Assembly: GCF_000725545.1 (NCBI RefSeq)
Contig: NZ_JNZP01000005.1
Span: 1-64,000 of the forward strand
Direction: 5' to 3'
From: Streptomyces exfoliatus
GTDB taxonomy: Bacteria; Actinomycetota; Actinomycetes; Streptomycetales; Streptomycetaceae
DNA length: 64,000 bases
Below, one piece after another: positions 1-7,067 of this stretch. Numbering within the stretch: position 1 is the stretch's first letter; every line of letters starts with the position of its first letter. A program made the position numbers and the translations under genes. The notes below the pieces were generated by a model. The model ran no database searches and was not told the DNA's origin. It saw nothing but the letters and a program-made list of their open reading frames with translations.

Positions 1-60
1 ACTAATCTGGCGTTGATTTTTGGCACGCTGTTGAGTTCTCAAGGAACGGACGCTTCCTTT
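1..60 (-). promoter_or_regulatory. rRNA operon leader (pre-16S region)
   Basis: Read on the minus strand this contains CTTGAGAACTCAACAGCG followed by TGCCAAAAATCAACGCCAG, which I recognise as the conserved actinobacterial leader just upstream of 16S rRNA, including the antitermination/processing region. The 16S gene itself would begin to the left of the window. Identification is from memory of the family sequence. Confidence 0.8.
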
Positions 61-123
61 GTACTCACCCTCTCGGGCTTTCCTCCGGGCTTCCCTTCGA
101 TACTTCGTTTTCCTGCGTTTCCG

Positions 124-293
124 ACTCTATCAGATCTTTCCGATCCGATTTCCTCGGTGCTTTCCGGTCCCATTCGCTTTCGCTCCGGGCCCTTCCGGCG
201 GTTCCGACTCTATCAGATCCTTTCGGCGTCTGATTCCCAGTCAGCGGGGTTTGTCTTTCCGGCTGTTGGGCCGTTCCGACGTCTCAAACTCTA
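124..293 (-). promoter_or_regulatory. three tandem -10-like TAGAGT boxes of the rrn promoter region
   Basis: On the minus strand TAGAGT occurs at 124-129, 207-212 and 288-293, that is at 83 and 81 bp intervals. The first two lie in a shared block reading GATCTGATAGAGTCGGAA. Good -35 boxes are not obvious, which is common for the downstream promoters of multi-promoter Streptomyces rrn operons. The assignment as rrn promoters is an inference from position and spacing. Confidence 0.6.
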
Positions 294-332
294 GCGGATT
301 CCCCTGACGGCTCATAATCGAGCTTTCGAAAT

Positions 333-354
333 GAATTTCGGCATGCCGAAATTC
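333..354. repeat. perfect 22-bp palindrome
   Basis: The half-site GAATTTCGGCA is followed immediately by its exact reverse complement TGCCGAAATTC, with no spacer. It lies between the strong upstream rrn promoter and the three TAGAGT boxes. It could be a protein operator or a small cruciform. No known binding-site name comes to mind. Confidence 0.85.
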
Positions 355-447
355 GTCCCGGTGGGGAGATCGTGCGGAGTAGAGGTGCCGCTATCAGCGG
401 CGGAGTGGTCGTCGAAGAACCGTTCCGGCTCCGTGACAACTCGGAGA

Positions 448-476
448 ACACTACCCATCTGGGAGGGGCGTGTCAA
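448..476 (-). promoter_or_regulatory. strong consensus promoter of the rRNA operon
   Basis: On the minus strand TTGACA (471-476), a 17-bp spacer, then TAGTGT (448-453). This is close to the consensus for the principal sigma factor HrdB. It is the most upstream promoter of the leftward rRNA operon. Its -35 box forms part of the hairpin at 473-497. Confidence 0.8.
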
Positions 477-497
477 CCCCCGCCCGGCGGGGGTTGA
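473..497. terminator. hairpin after the marR-like gene, overlapping the rrn -35 box
   Basis: TCAACCCCCGCC (473-484), one central base, then GGCGGGGGTTGA (486-497): a perfect 12-bp inverted repeat starting 5 bp after the marR-like stop codon. The far arm contains TTGA of the rrn TTGACA box. No T-tract is visible, as is common in Streptomyces, and such a tight loop may fold with a few terminal pairs open. Confidence 0.6.
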
Positions 498-502
498 AGG
501 GC

Positions 503-1069
503 TCAGTCAAGGTCCGTCAGGCGGCCGCCGGCGTCCGGCTGGGTGAGCTCCACGCGCCGGAGGAGGCGGATGAGGATCTCGCCGAGGACGCCTCTCTCCT
601 CCCCCGAGAGGTCCTGGACGAGCTCCTCCTCGAAGTCCGTGGCCATCCGCATGGCCTCCAGCCACTTCGAGCGGCCCTCGTCGGTGAGCTCGACGATCAC
701 CCGGACCCGGTTGTTCTCGTCGCGGTCGCGGGTGACCAGGCCTTCGCCGGCCATGCGGTCGATGCGATGGGTCATCGCGGCCGGGGTGAGGCCGAGACGC
801 TTGGCGAGCTCGCCGGGGCCCAGACGGTAGGGCTCCCCGGCGAGGACCAGGGTCTTGAGGACCTCCCACTCGGCGTTGCTGATGCCGAGGTCGGCGAGCT
901 GGCGTCCGTACGCCACGTTCATCCGTCGGTTCAGCCGGCCGAGGGCGGAGACGACCTTCTCGACCTGGGGGTCGAGGTCGCGGAACTCGCGCTGGTAGGC
1001 GGCGATCTGCTCGTCGAGGCTCGGCTCCTGGGGAGCCTGCGGGCCGGATCGCTCGGGGTTGTCGGACAT
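503..1069 (-). CDS. MarR family transcriptional regulator
   Basis: A 188-residue cytoplasmic DNA-binding protein. After a charged N-terminal 40 residues there is a winged helix-turn-helix: the LAKRLGLTPAAMTHRIDRM segment (about residues 89-107) is the recognition helix region, and the wing follows with DENNRVRV and LTDEGR, typical of MarR. It is divergently transcribed from an MFS transporter across about 125 bp that contains inverted repeats, so it probably controls that transporter and itself, the usual MarR arrangement. The ligand cannot be told. The leftward rRNA operon promoter begins directly behind it. Confidence 0.88.
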   Translation of the reverse strand: MSDNPERSGPQAPQEPSLDEQIAAYQREFRDLDPQVEKVVSALGRLNRRMNVAYGRQLADLGISNAEWEVLKTLVLAGEPYRLGPGELAKRLGLTPAAMTHRIDRMAGEGLVTRDRDENNRVRVIVELTDEGRSKWLEAMRMATDFEEELVQDLSGEERGVLGEILIRLLRRVELTQPDAGGRLTDLD

Positions 1070-1099
1070 GGAGGCGAGTATCCCACGCCTCTCGTTGGC

Positions 1100-1157
1100 G
1101 TTGAAGTCCTTCGGTGTGTACTGTTAACACGTTAACTTTAGCGTTGAAGTCTTCAAG
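1100..1157. promoter_or_regulatory. inverted repeats in the marR/MFS divergent promoter
   Basis: GTTAAC-AC-GTTAAC at 1123-1136 gives two 6-bp palindromes in tandem. TTGAAG-T-CTTCAA lies at 1144-1156, and a partial copy TTGAAGT lies at 1101-1107. Such AT-containing dyads between divergent marR and transporter genes are typical MarR operators. The assignment is inferred. Confidence 0.5.
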
Positions 1158-1194
1158 GTTCAGGCGTACACCTCTGAACCTGTGACCGAAGTGG

Positions 1195-2493
1195 GTGAGT
1201 GTGACCAAGGCGAGGGGCGCAGCGATGCGCCGTATTCAGGCAGGCAGCGCGCTGAGCGCGTTCGGACTCGGCTTCACCGTTCCGTACCTCTATGTGTACG
1301 TGGCTCAGGTGCGGGATCTGGGCGCCGCGACGGCGGGCATCGTCCTGGCGGTCTTCGCCATGGCCGCACTGGTGGTGCTGCCCTTCAGCGGGCGGACCAT
1401 CGACCGGCGCGGGCCCGTGCCCGTGCTTCTGGTGGCCTCGGTGGTCGCGGCCTTCGGCGCCGTGGGCATGGGCTTCGCCTCCAGCGTGCCCGCCGCCGTG
1501 GCGGCCGCGGCGCTGCTCGGTGCCGGCACGGCGGTGCTTCAGCCGGCCCTCGCCACGATGATCGTCTGGTGCTCGACGCCCGTCGGCCGCACCCGGGCCT
1601 TCGCCATGCAGTTCTTCCTGCAGAACCTCGGGCTCGGTATCGGCGGTCTGATCGGCGGTCTCCTCGTCGACACGAGCAAGCCGGGCAGCTTCATCCTGCT
1701 GTTCTCGATCGAGGCGGCGATGTTCCTGGTCCTCGGGGCGGTCGTCGGGACCGTCCGCATGCCGGGTTCGCCGGCGCTCCGGGACGCCCGGCCCGCCGAG
1801 GGCGGCAAGGGCGGCGGTCTCCGGGCGCTGCTCGGGCACAAGGCGATGGTGCAGCTGTGCGTCCTCGGCTTCGTCCTCTTCTTCGCCTGCTACGGACAGT
1901 TCGAGTCGGGTCTCGCCGCGTACGGCACCGAGGCCGCCGGCATCGAGCCCTCGGCGCTCGGCATGGCGCTGGCCGCCAACACGGCGGTGATCGTCGCCGC
2001 CCAGTTCCTGGTGCTGAAGTTCGTCGAGCGCCGCAAGCGGACCCGGGTGATCGGGGCCGTGGGTCTGATCTGGACCGTGGCCTGGCTCATCGCCGGGTAC
2101 GCGGGGCTCGGGAACGGCAGCCAGGCCATGGCGACGGCCGCCTTCGTCTCCACGTACGCCCTCTTCGGGCTCGGTGAGGCGATGCTGTCGCCGACCGTGG
2201 CCCCGCTGGTGGCCGATCTGGCGCCGGAGTCGATGGTCGGGCAGTACAACTCGGCCTTCGCACTGGTCAAGCAGCTGGCGCTGGCCGTGGGGCCGGCCGT
2301 GGGCGGGCCCATGGGGGCCGCCCTGCACGGTCCGTACATCGTGACCTTCGTGCTCTTCTCGCTCGGCATCACCTTCCTCGCCGTGCGACTCGGCAAGCAG
2401 CTGACCCCGGAGCAGAACCAGCCTTCCCTGGCCGTGAAGCCGTCGAAGGTGGTCGCGCGGCACGAGCCGGTCCGCGAGGCCGCGTCCGCCTAG
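1195..2493 (+). CDS. MFS transporter
   Basis: A 432-residue membrane transporter with about 12 hydrophobic segments. After the second segment comes the loop GRTIDRRGPVP (about residues 67-77), the MFS signature loop between TM2 and TM3. The set is a drug/metabolite exporter-like MFS. GTG at 1195 is used here; GTG 1201 and ATG 1225 (behind GAGGGGC) are real alternatives, because TM1 starts right after residue 11. Divergent from the marR-like gene, which suggests export of a compound sensed by that regulator. It ends 21 bp before the convergent phosphatase gene. Confidence 0.85.
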   Translation: MSVTKARGAAMRRIQAGSALSAFGLGFTVPYLYVYVAQVRDLGAATAGIVLAVFAMAALVVLPFSGRTIDRRGPVPVLLVASVVAAFGAVGMGFASSVPAAVAAAALLGAGTAVLQPALATMIVWCSTPVGRTRAFAMQFFLQNLGLGIGGLIGGLLVDTSKPGSFILLFSIEAAMFLVLGAVVGTVRMPGSPALRDARPAEGGKGGGLRALLGHKAMVQLCVLGFVLFFACYGQFESGLAAYGTEAAGIEPSALGMALAANTAVIVAAQFLVLKFVERRKRTRVIGAVGLIWTVAWLIAGYAGLGNGSQAMATAAFVSTYALFGLGEAMLSPTVAPLVADLAPESMVGQYNSAFALVKQLALAVGPAVGGPMGAALHGPYIVTFVLFSLGITFLAVRLGKQLTPEQNQPSLAVKPSKVVARHEPVREAASA

Positions 2494-2503
2494 ACCCTGA
2501 TCC

Positions 2504-2530
2504 GCCGGACAGGCCTAGGGCTTGTCCGGC
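2504..2530. terminator. bidirectional hairpin between convergent genes
   Basis: GCCGGACA (2504-2511) pairs with TGTCCGGC (2523-2530) around an 11-base loop. The stop codon of the leftward phosphatase gene (2515-2517) lies in the loop, so the hairpin serves the rightward MFS gene directly and overlaps the end of the other. Confidence 0.45.
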
Positions 2531-4176
2531 AGGGCGAACTCGCACCAGACCGCTTTGCCGCCGCCGGGGGTGCGGCGGCTCCCCCAGGACGAGGCGATCG
2601 TCGCGATGATCGAGATTCCGCGGCCCGCCTCGTCCTCCGTCTCCGCTCTGCGGCGGCGCGGAAGGTGGTCGTCCCCGTCCGTCACCTCGATGATCAGGCG
2701 GCGGTCCGTGCGGCGCAGGCGCAGCCGCATGGGCGGGGTGCCGTGCTGGAGGGAGTTCGCCACGAGTTCGCTGGTGGCGAGGACGCCCAGGTCGCGCAGC
2801 TCGGTCGGGAAGCGCCAGGAGGACAGGACCCCGGAGGCGAAGGCACGCGCGCGGGGGGCGGCCTCCACCCCGCCGAGGAGTTCCAGGGCCGCGTTGTGGA
2901 AGAGCTCCGCGTCCGCTCCCTTGCGGGAGGGGTGCTGGACGACCAGGACGGCGACGTCGTCGTCGTGCTCCGCGGTGACTCCCAGGGAGCGGAGCAGCCG
3001 GTCGCAGACCACCTGGGGGGTGCCGCTGGCGCCGGAGAGGGCGCGGGCCAGGGCGGCGACGCCCTCGTCGATGTCCTCGCGGCGGCGCTCGACCAGGCCG
3101 TCGGTGTAGAGGACGGCGGTGGAGCCGGGCGGCAGCGCGATGGAGCCGGAGGCGTGGAGCCAGCCACCGGTGCCCAGCGGCGGTCCTGTCGGGTCCTCGG
3201 CGCGACGGACGCTGCCGTCCTCGTCCCGTACGAGGATCGGTAGGTGGCCCGCGGAGGCGTAGACCAGCTTTCCCTCGTTGGGGTCGTGGATCGCGTACAC
3301 ACAGGTGGCGATCTGGCTGGCGTCGATCTCGGCGGCGAGGCCGTCGAGGAGCTGCAGCACCTCGTGCGGGGGCAGGTCCAGGCGCGCGTAGGCCCGGACG
3401 GCGGTGCGGAGCTGGCCCATGACGGCGGCGGCGCGGACGCCGCGGCCCATCACGTCGCCGATGACGAGCGCGGTGCGTCCCGCGCCGAGGGTGATCACGT
3501 CGTACCAGTCGCCGCCGACCGCCGCGTCGGTGCCGCCGGGCTGGTAGGTGGCGGCGATCCGCAGGTCGTCGGGCTGTTCGAGGTCCTGCGGGAGCAGGGA
3601 GCGCTGGAGGGTGACGGCGGTCTCGCGGTGGCGGCGCTCGCTGGCGCGCAGCCGCTCGGCGGCCTCGGCGTGGTCGGTGACGTCCGCGGCGTGGACGAGG
3701 ACCCCGTCGTCGAGGTGGGGGCTGTCCACGGGCAGGCACGTGACCGTGTACGAACCGCCGTCCTGGGTGCGGCGGGACTTGACCGTGCGCGGCTTGCCGC
3801 TGCGCAGGACCTGGTCGATGAGGGGCAGCAGGCCGAGCTCCTCGGCCTCCGGGCAGGTGTCGGCGACGGTGGCGCCCGCGGGGCGGGGCCCGAAGGCGGC
3901 GGCATAGGCGTCGTTGACGTACGCGATGCGGTGCTCCGGGCCGTACACGAGCGCGACCAGGCCGGGGAGGCGGCCGAGGAGCTCCCGTACGGAGAAGTCC
4001 TCCAGGGTGGGGACGCCGGCGGCCTCGCCGGCCTCGGCCGGGTCGGGTGCCTCGTGGCCGAGCTGCCCCTGCTGCCGCGCGTACTCACCGCGGGCGGCGG
4101 GCACGGAGCCTTCGGTCCCCCGCGCCGCGCGGCGCTGTGTGCCGGGGAGCCGGGCGCTCCAACGGGTGAAGTTCAC
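2515..4176 (-). CDS. PAS-SpoIIE phosphatase-HATPase signalling protein
   Basis: A 553-residue soluble protein with three parts. Residues about 60-170 form a PAS sensor (YGPEHRIAYVNDAY). Residues about 210-405 form a PP2C/SpoIIE serine phosphatase, with metal-binding acidic residues in VGGDWYDV and IGDVMGRG and later LYTDGLVER. Residues about 425-550 form an HATPase_c domain of the RsbW type (TSELVANSLQHG, then GGGKAVWCEF). Proteins of this architecture both dephosphorylate anti-anti-sigma factors and may phosphorylate them. No partner STAS or RsbW gene is adjacent, so its target is not visible here. Streptomyces genomes carry dozens of such proteins. Confidence 0.88.
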   Translation of the reverse strand: MNFTRWSARLPGTQRRAARGTEGSVPAARGEYARQQGQLGHEAPDPAEAGEAAGVPTLEDFSVRELLGRLPGLVALVYGPEHRIAYVNDAYAAAFGPRPAGATVADTCPEAEELGLLPLIDQVLRSGKPRTVKSRRTQDGGSYTVTCLPVDSPHLDDGVLVHAADVTDHAEAAERLRASERRHRETAVTLQRSLLPQDLEQPDDLRIAATYQPGGTDAAVGGDWYDVITLGAGRTALVIGDVMGRGVRAAAVMGQLRTAVRAYARLDLPPHEVLQLLDGLAAEIDASQIATCVYAIHDPNEGKLVYASAGHLPILVRDEDGSVRRAEDPTGPPLGTGGWLHASGSIALPPGSTAVLYTDGLVERRREDIDEGVAALARALSGASGTPQVVCDRLLRSLGVTAEHDDDVAVLVVQHPSRKGADAELFHNAALELLGGVEAAPRARAFASGVLSSWRFPTELRDLGVLATSELVANSLQHGTPPMRLRLRRTDRRLIIEVTDGDDHLPRRRRAETEDEAGRGISIIATIASSWGSRRTPGGGKAVWCEFALPDKP

Positions 4177-4282
4177 GGATCTCTATGCCTCGTGGTGTCG
4201 GTGCCGTGCAGAGTCACGCTGTGCAGGTGTGAGCCCACCTATGGTCACACGTCCAGTGTGGACGAGTGCACTGACAGTGATG

Positions 4283-5647
4283 TCAGTACGACGGCTTGTC
4301 GCCGGGGTCGGGGGGCGGTGCGGCGGCGAGTTCGAATTCGGCGCGTGGGTGTTCCAGCGAGCCCAGGGAGACGATCTCCCGTTTGAACAGGCCGGACAGG
4401 GTCCATTCGGCGAGGACCCGGGCCTTGCGGTTGAAGGTGGGCACCCGGCTCAGGTGATAGGCGCGGTGCATGAGCCATGCCGGATATCCCTTGAGTTTCC
4501 GTCCGTAGACGTGGGCGACCCCCTTGTGGAGTCCCAGGGACGCGACGGAACCCGCGTACGCGTGCGCGTACTCCTTGAGCGGCTGCCCGCGCAGGGAGGC
4601 CGCGATGTTCTCGGCGAGGACCTTGGCCTGGCGGACGGCGTGCTGTGCGTTGGGCGCGCACTCCCTGCCCGGTTCCGCGGCGGTCACGTCCGGGACGGCC
4701 GCGGCGTCACCGGCCGCCCAGGCGTGCGCGACTCCCTCGACGGCGAGCCCGGCCGTGCAGCGCAGTCTGCCGCGCTCGTTCAGCGGCAGATCGGTCTCGG
4801 CGAGTACGGGAGCCGGCTTGACGCCCGCGGTCCAGACGACGGTACGGGTGGGGAGGCGGGTGCCGTCGCTGAGGACGGCGACCCGGTCCTCGCACGATTC
4901 GAGGCGGGTCCCCAGGCGTACGTCGATGTTCCGGCCGCGCAGCTCGCGGATGGCGTACCGCCCCATCTTCTCGCCGACCTCGGGCAGGATCCGGTCCGAG
5001 GCCTCGACGAGGACCCATTTCAGGTCCTCGGGCTTGACGTTGTGGTAGTACCGCGCCGTGTAGCGGGCCATGTCCTCCAGCTCGGCGAGCGCCTCCACGC
5101 CCGCGTACCCCCCGCCGACGAAGACGAAGGTGAGGGCGGCGTCGCGGAGCCCCGGGTCACGGGTCGAGGAGGCGATGTCCATCTGCTCGATGACGTGGTT
5201 GCGCAGGCCGATGGCCTCCTCCACCGTCTTGAAGCCGATGCCGTGGTCGCGCAGGCCCGGGACCGGGAGGGTGCGGGAGACGGAGCCGGGCGCGATGACC
5301 AGCTCGTCGTAGGTGAGGTCGACGGCGCCGGTGCCTTCTTCGGCGGTGGCGAGGGTGGCGAGGGACGCGGTCCGCTTGGCGTGGTCGACGGACCGGACCT
5401 CACCGATGACGATGCGGCAGCGGTCCAGGACCCTGCGGAGCGGCACGACGACATGGCGCGGGGAGATCGAGCCGGCCGCCGCCTCGGGCAGGAACGGCTG
5501 GTACGTCATGTACGGCTCGGGCGTGACCACGACGATCTCGACGGCGCCGGCTCTGAGCTCGGCCCTGAGCCGCCGCTGCAGGCGCAGCGCGGTGTACATG
5601 CCGACGTAGCCACCGCCGACGACGAGAATGCGCGCAGGTTCGGTCAC
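4283..5647 (-). CDS. type II NADH dehydrogenase (NDH-2 family)
   Basis: A 454-residue FAD/NAD(P)-dependent oxidoreductase. The N-terminal Rossmann motif VVGGGYVGMYTA binds FAD, a second one (FVGGGYAGVEA, about residues 165-175) binds NADH, and GDAAAVPD late in the protein contacts flavin. The family passes electrons from NADH to menaquinone at the inner face of the membrane without pumping protons. The start is GTG 5647 (MTEPARI...); the longer reading frame upstream lacks family similarity. It is divergent from the TetR gene atrA, an arrangement conserved in S. coelicolor, where the regulator is reported to bind between the two genes. Confidence 0.88.
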   Translation of the reverse strand: MTEPARILVVGGGYVGMYTALRLQRRLRAELRAGAVEIVVVTPEPYMTYQPFLPEAAAGSISPRHVVVPLRRVLDRCRIVIGEVRSVDHAKRTASLATLATAEEGTGAVDLTYDELVIAPGSVSRTLPVPGLRDHGIGFKTVEEAIGLRNHVIEQMDIASSTRDPGLRDAALTFVFVGGGYAGVEALAELEDMARYTARYYHNVKPEDLKWVLVEASDRILPEVGEKMGRYAIRELRGRNIDVRLGTRLESCEDRVAVLSDGTRLPTRTVVWTAGVKPAPVLAETDLPLNERGRLRCTAGLAVEGVAHAWAAGDAAAVPDVTAAEPGRECAPNAQHAVRQAKVLAENIAASLRGQPLKEYAHAYAGSVASLGLHKGVAHVYGRKLKGYPAWLMHRAYHLSRVPTFNRKARVLAEWTLSGLFKREIVSLGSLEHPRAEFELAAAPPPDPGDKPSY

Positions 5648-5983
5648 TGTCCCATGACGCACCCCCGTCCGTGGTTTGTCCACAGCCCCGGCAAATTGTG
5701 TGACCGGAGGGGTACGGAGGCGTGGGGTGGCGCGCGAGGGGTGTACGGCGGAAACGGCGCAGGTCAGGGTGGTCGCACCCGGTCGGGTGGGGGGTCGGAA
5801 TCGGGAGTGTTCCGGTCCTTGCTCCGATCGGGGGGCGCACCGTACGGAACTCCCCCTTCTGAATTGACCCGGACTCAACTATGTTCGTAGTTCGTCGGGG
5901 TGGCGGATGCGAGCGCGTGGACCGAATGCGCTCGTCGACCGGAAGCCCCGTTTCAGGGCGGGGAGTCTCCGGGGGGAGACATC
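5648..5983. promoter_or_regulatory. divergent NDH-2/atrA regulatory region
   Basis: This 336-bp gap holds no credible gene. It contains an inverted repeat GGAAT-7-GTTCC at 5797-5813 (longer arms CGGAA/TTCCG at 5796-5814), which resembles AtrA sites as I remember them, a further half-site GGAAC at 5846-5850, and a possible rightward promoter TTGACC (5864-5869)-18-TAGTTC (5888-5893). A ribosome-binding GGGGGGAG lies at 5971-5978. Confidence 0.5.
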
Positions 5984-6823
5984 ATGAGCGGGGGAACGCT
6001 TATGCAGATTCAGGATTCACGATGGCAGACGGGCGCCGGCACGGCGACCGTGGACGACGGCCTCCACGCGGGCGCCGTCGGCCTGGAGCGCAACGGCGCA
6101 CCGGCGGGCGGCAGGGCCGCGCCGCTGCGGGTGGACGCCCAGCGCAATCTGGAGCACGTCCTGCGCGCCGCGCGCGAGGTGTTCGGCGAGCTCGGCTACG
6201 GGGCGCCGATGGAGGACGTGGCGCGCCGCGCCCGCGTCGGCGTCGGCACCGTCTACCGACGCTTCCCGAGCAAGGACGTGCTGGTGCGGCGCATAGCCGA
6301 GGAGGAGACCTCCCGGCTGACCGAGCAGGCGCGGGCCGCGCTGGGCCAGGAGGAGGAGCCGTGGTCGGCGCTCTCCCGGTTCCTGCGGACCTCGGTGGCC
6401 TCGGGCGCGGGTCGTCTCCTTCCGCCGCAGGTGCTGCGGGTGGGCGCGGACGACGCCGCGGTGCCGTCCCTCGGTGACGAGTCGGACGACGCGGCACGGG
6501 TGCCGTCCCAGCGGAGTCTCGGGGCGGGTGCCGGAGTCGGTACCGGTGCCGGAGTCGCGGGACAGGCCGACGCGCGGGTGGTCTCGCCGCGGGCCGTACC
6601 GGCCGAGGAGCGGGACGACGCGGGCGTGGCGGAGCTGCTCGACGTGGTCGGCCGGCTGGTCGACCGGGCGCGGGAGGCGGGTGAGCTGCGGACGGACGTG
6701 ACCGTGGCGGACGTCCTCCTCGTCATCGCCACCGCCGCCCCGGCCCTGCCGGACGCGGTGCAGCAGGCAGCGGCCTCGACCCGGCTCCTCGACATCCTGC
6801 TCGAAGGGCTGCGCTCCCGGTAG
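5984..6823 (+). CDS. atrA: TetR family regulator, AtrA-like
   Basis: A 279-residue TetR regulator. The N-terminal helix-turn-helix spans about residues 46-92 (FGELGYGAPMEDVARRARV, then VGTVYRRFPSKD). The rest is the variable ligand domain, interrupted by a Gly/Ala-rich insertion around residues 180-200. ATG 5984 is chosen because GGGGGGAG lies 5 bases upstream; a longer frame extends left without a good site. AtrA activates actII-ORF4 (actinorhodin) in S. coelicolor and controls other pathway activators and GlcNAc uptake. The name rests on the domain type and on the divergent NDH-2 neighbour, which is diagnostic of the atrA locus. Confidence 0.75.
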   Translation: MSGGTLMQIQDSRWQTGAGTATVDDGLHAGAVGLERNGAPAGGRAAPLRVDAQRNLEHVLRAAREVFGELGYGAPMEDVARRARVGVGTVYRRFPSKDVLVRRIAEEETSRLTEQARAALGQEEEPWSALSRFLRTSVASGAGRLLPPQVLRVGADDAAVPSLGDESDDAARVPSQRSLGAGAGVGTGAGVAGQADARVVSPRAVPAEERDDAGVAELLDVVGRLVDRAREAGELRTDVTVADVLLVIATAAPALPDAVQQAAASTRLLDILLEGLRSR

Positions 6824-7067
6824 ACGCCGGTCCCGTACCGGCCGCGCCGCCGGTACGGGACATCTCGACCCGTCGCGCCGCCGGTACGTGACGCCTTCGT
6901 GGTCCGGGCGGACCAACGAGCATGACACGAACGTGTGAGCGGTTACGCCCGGATACGCGAAGTCGCCCCGGACGAGTGGTAAGTCGACGCGGCGCTTCGG
7001 CGTGCCCGCGCTCTGTGGCAGTCTTGGCCGGTGTTCGGGTCTGAGCGTGCGTACGGGGGCTTCCGCG

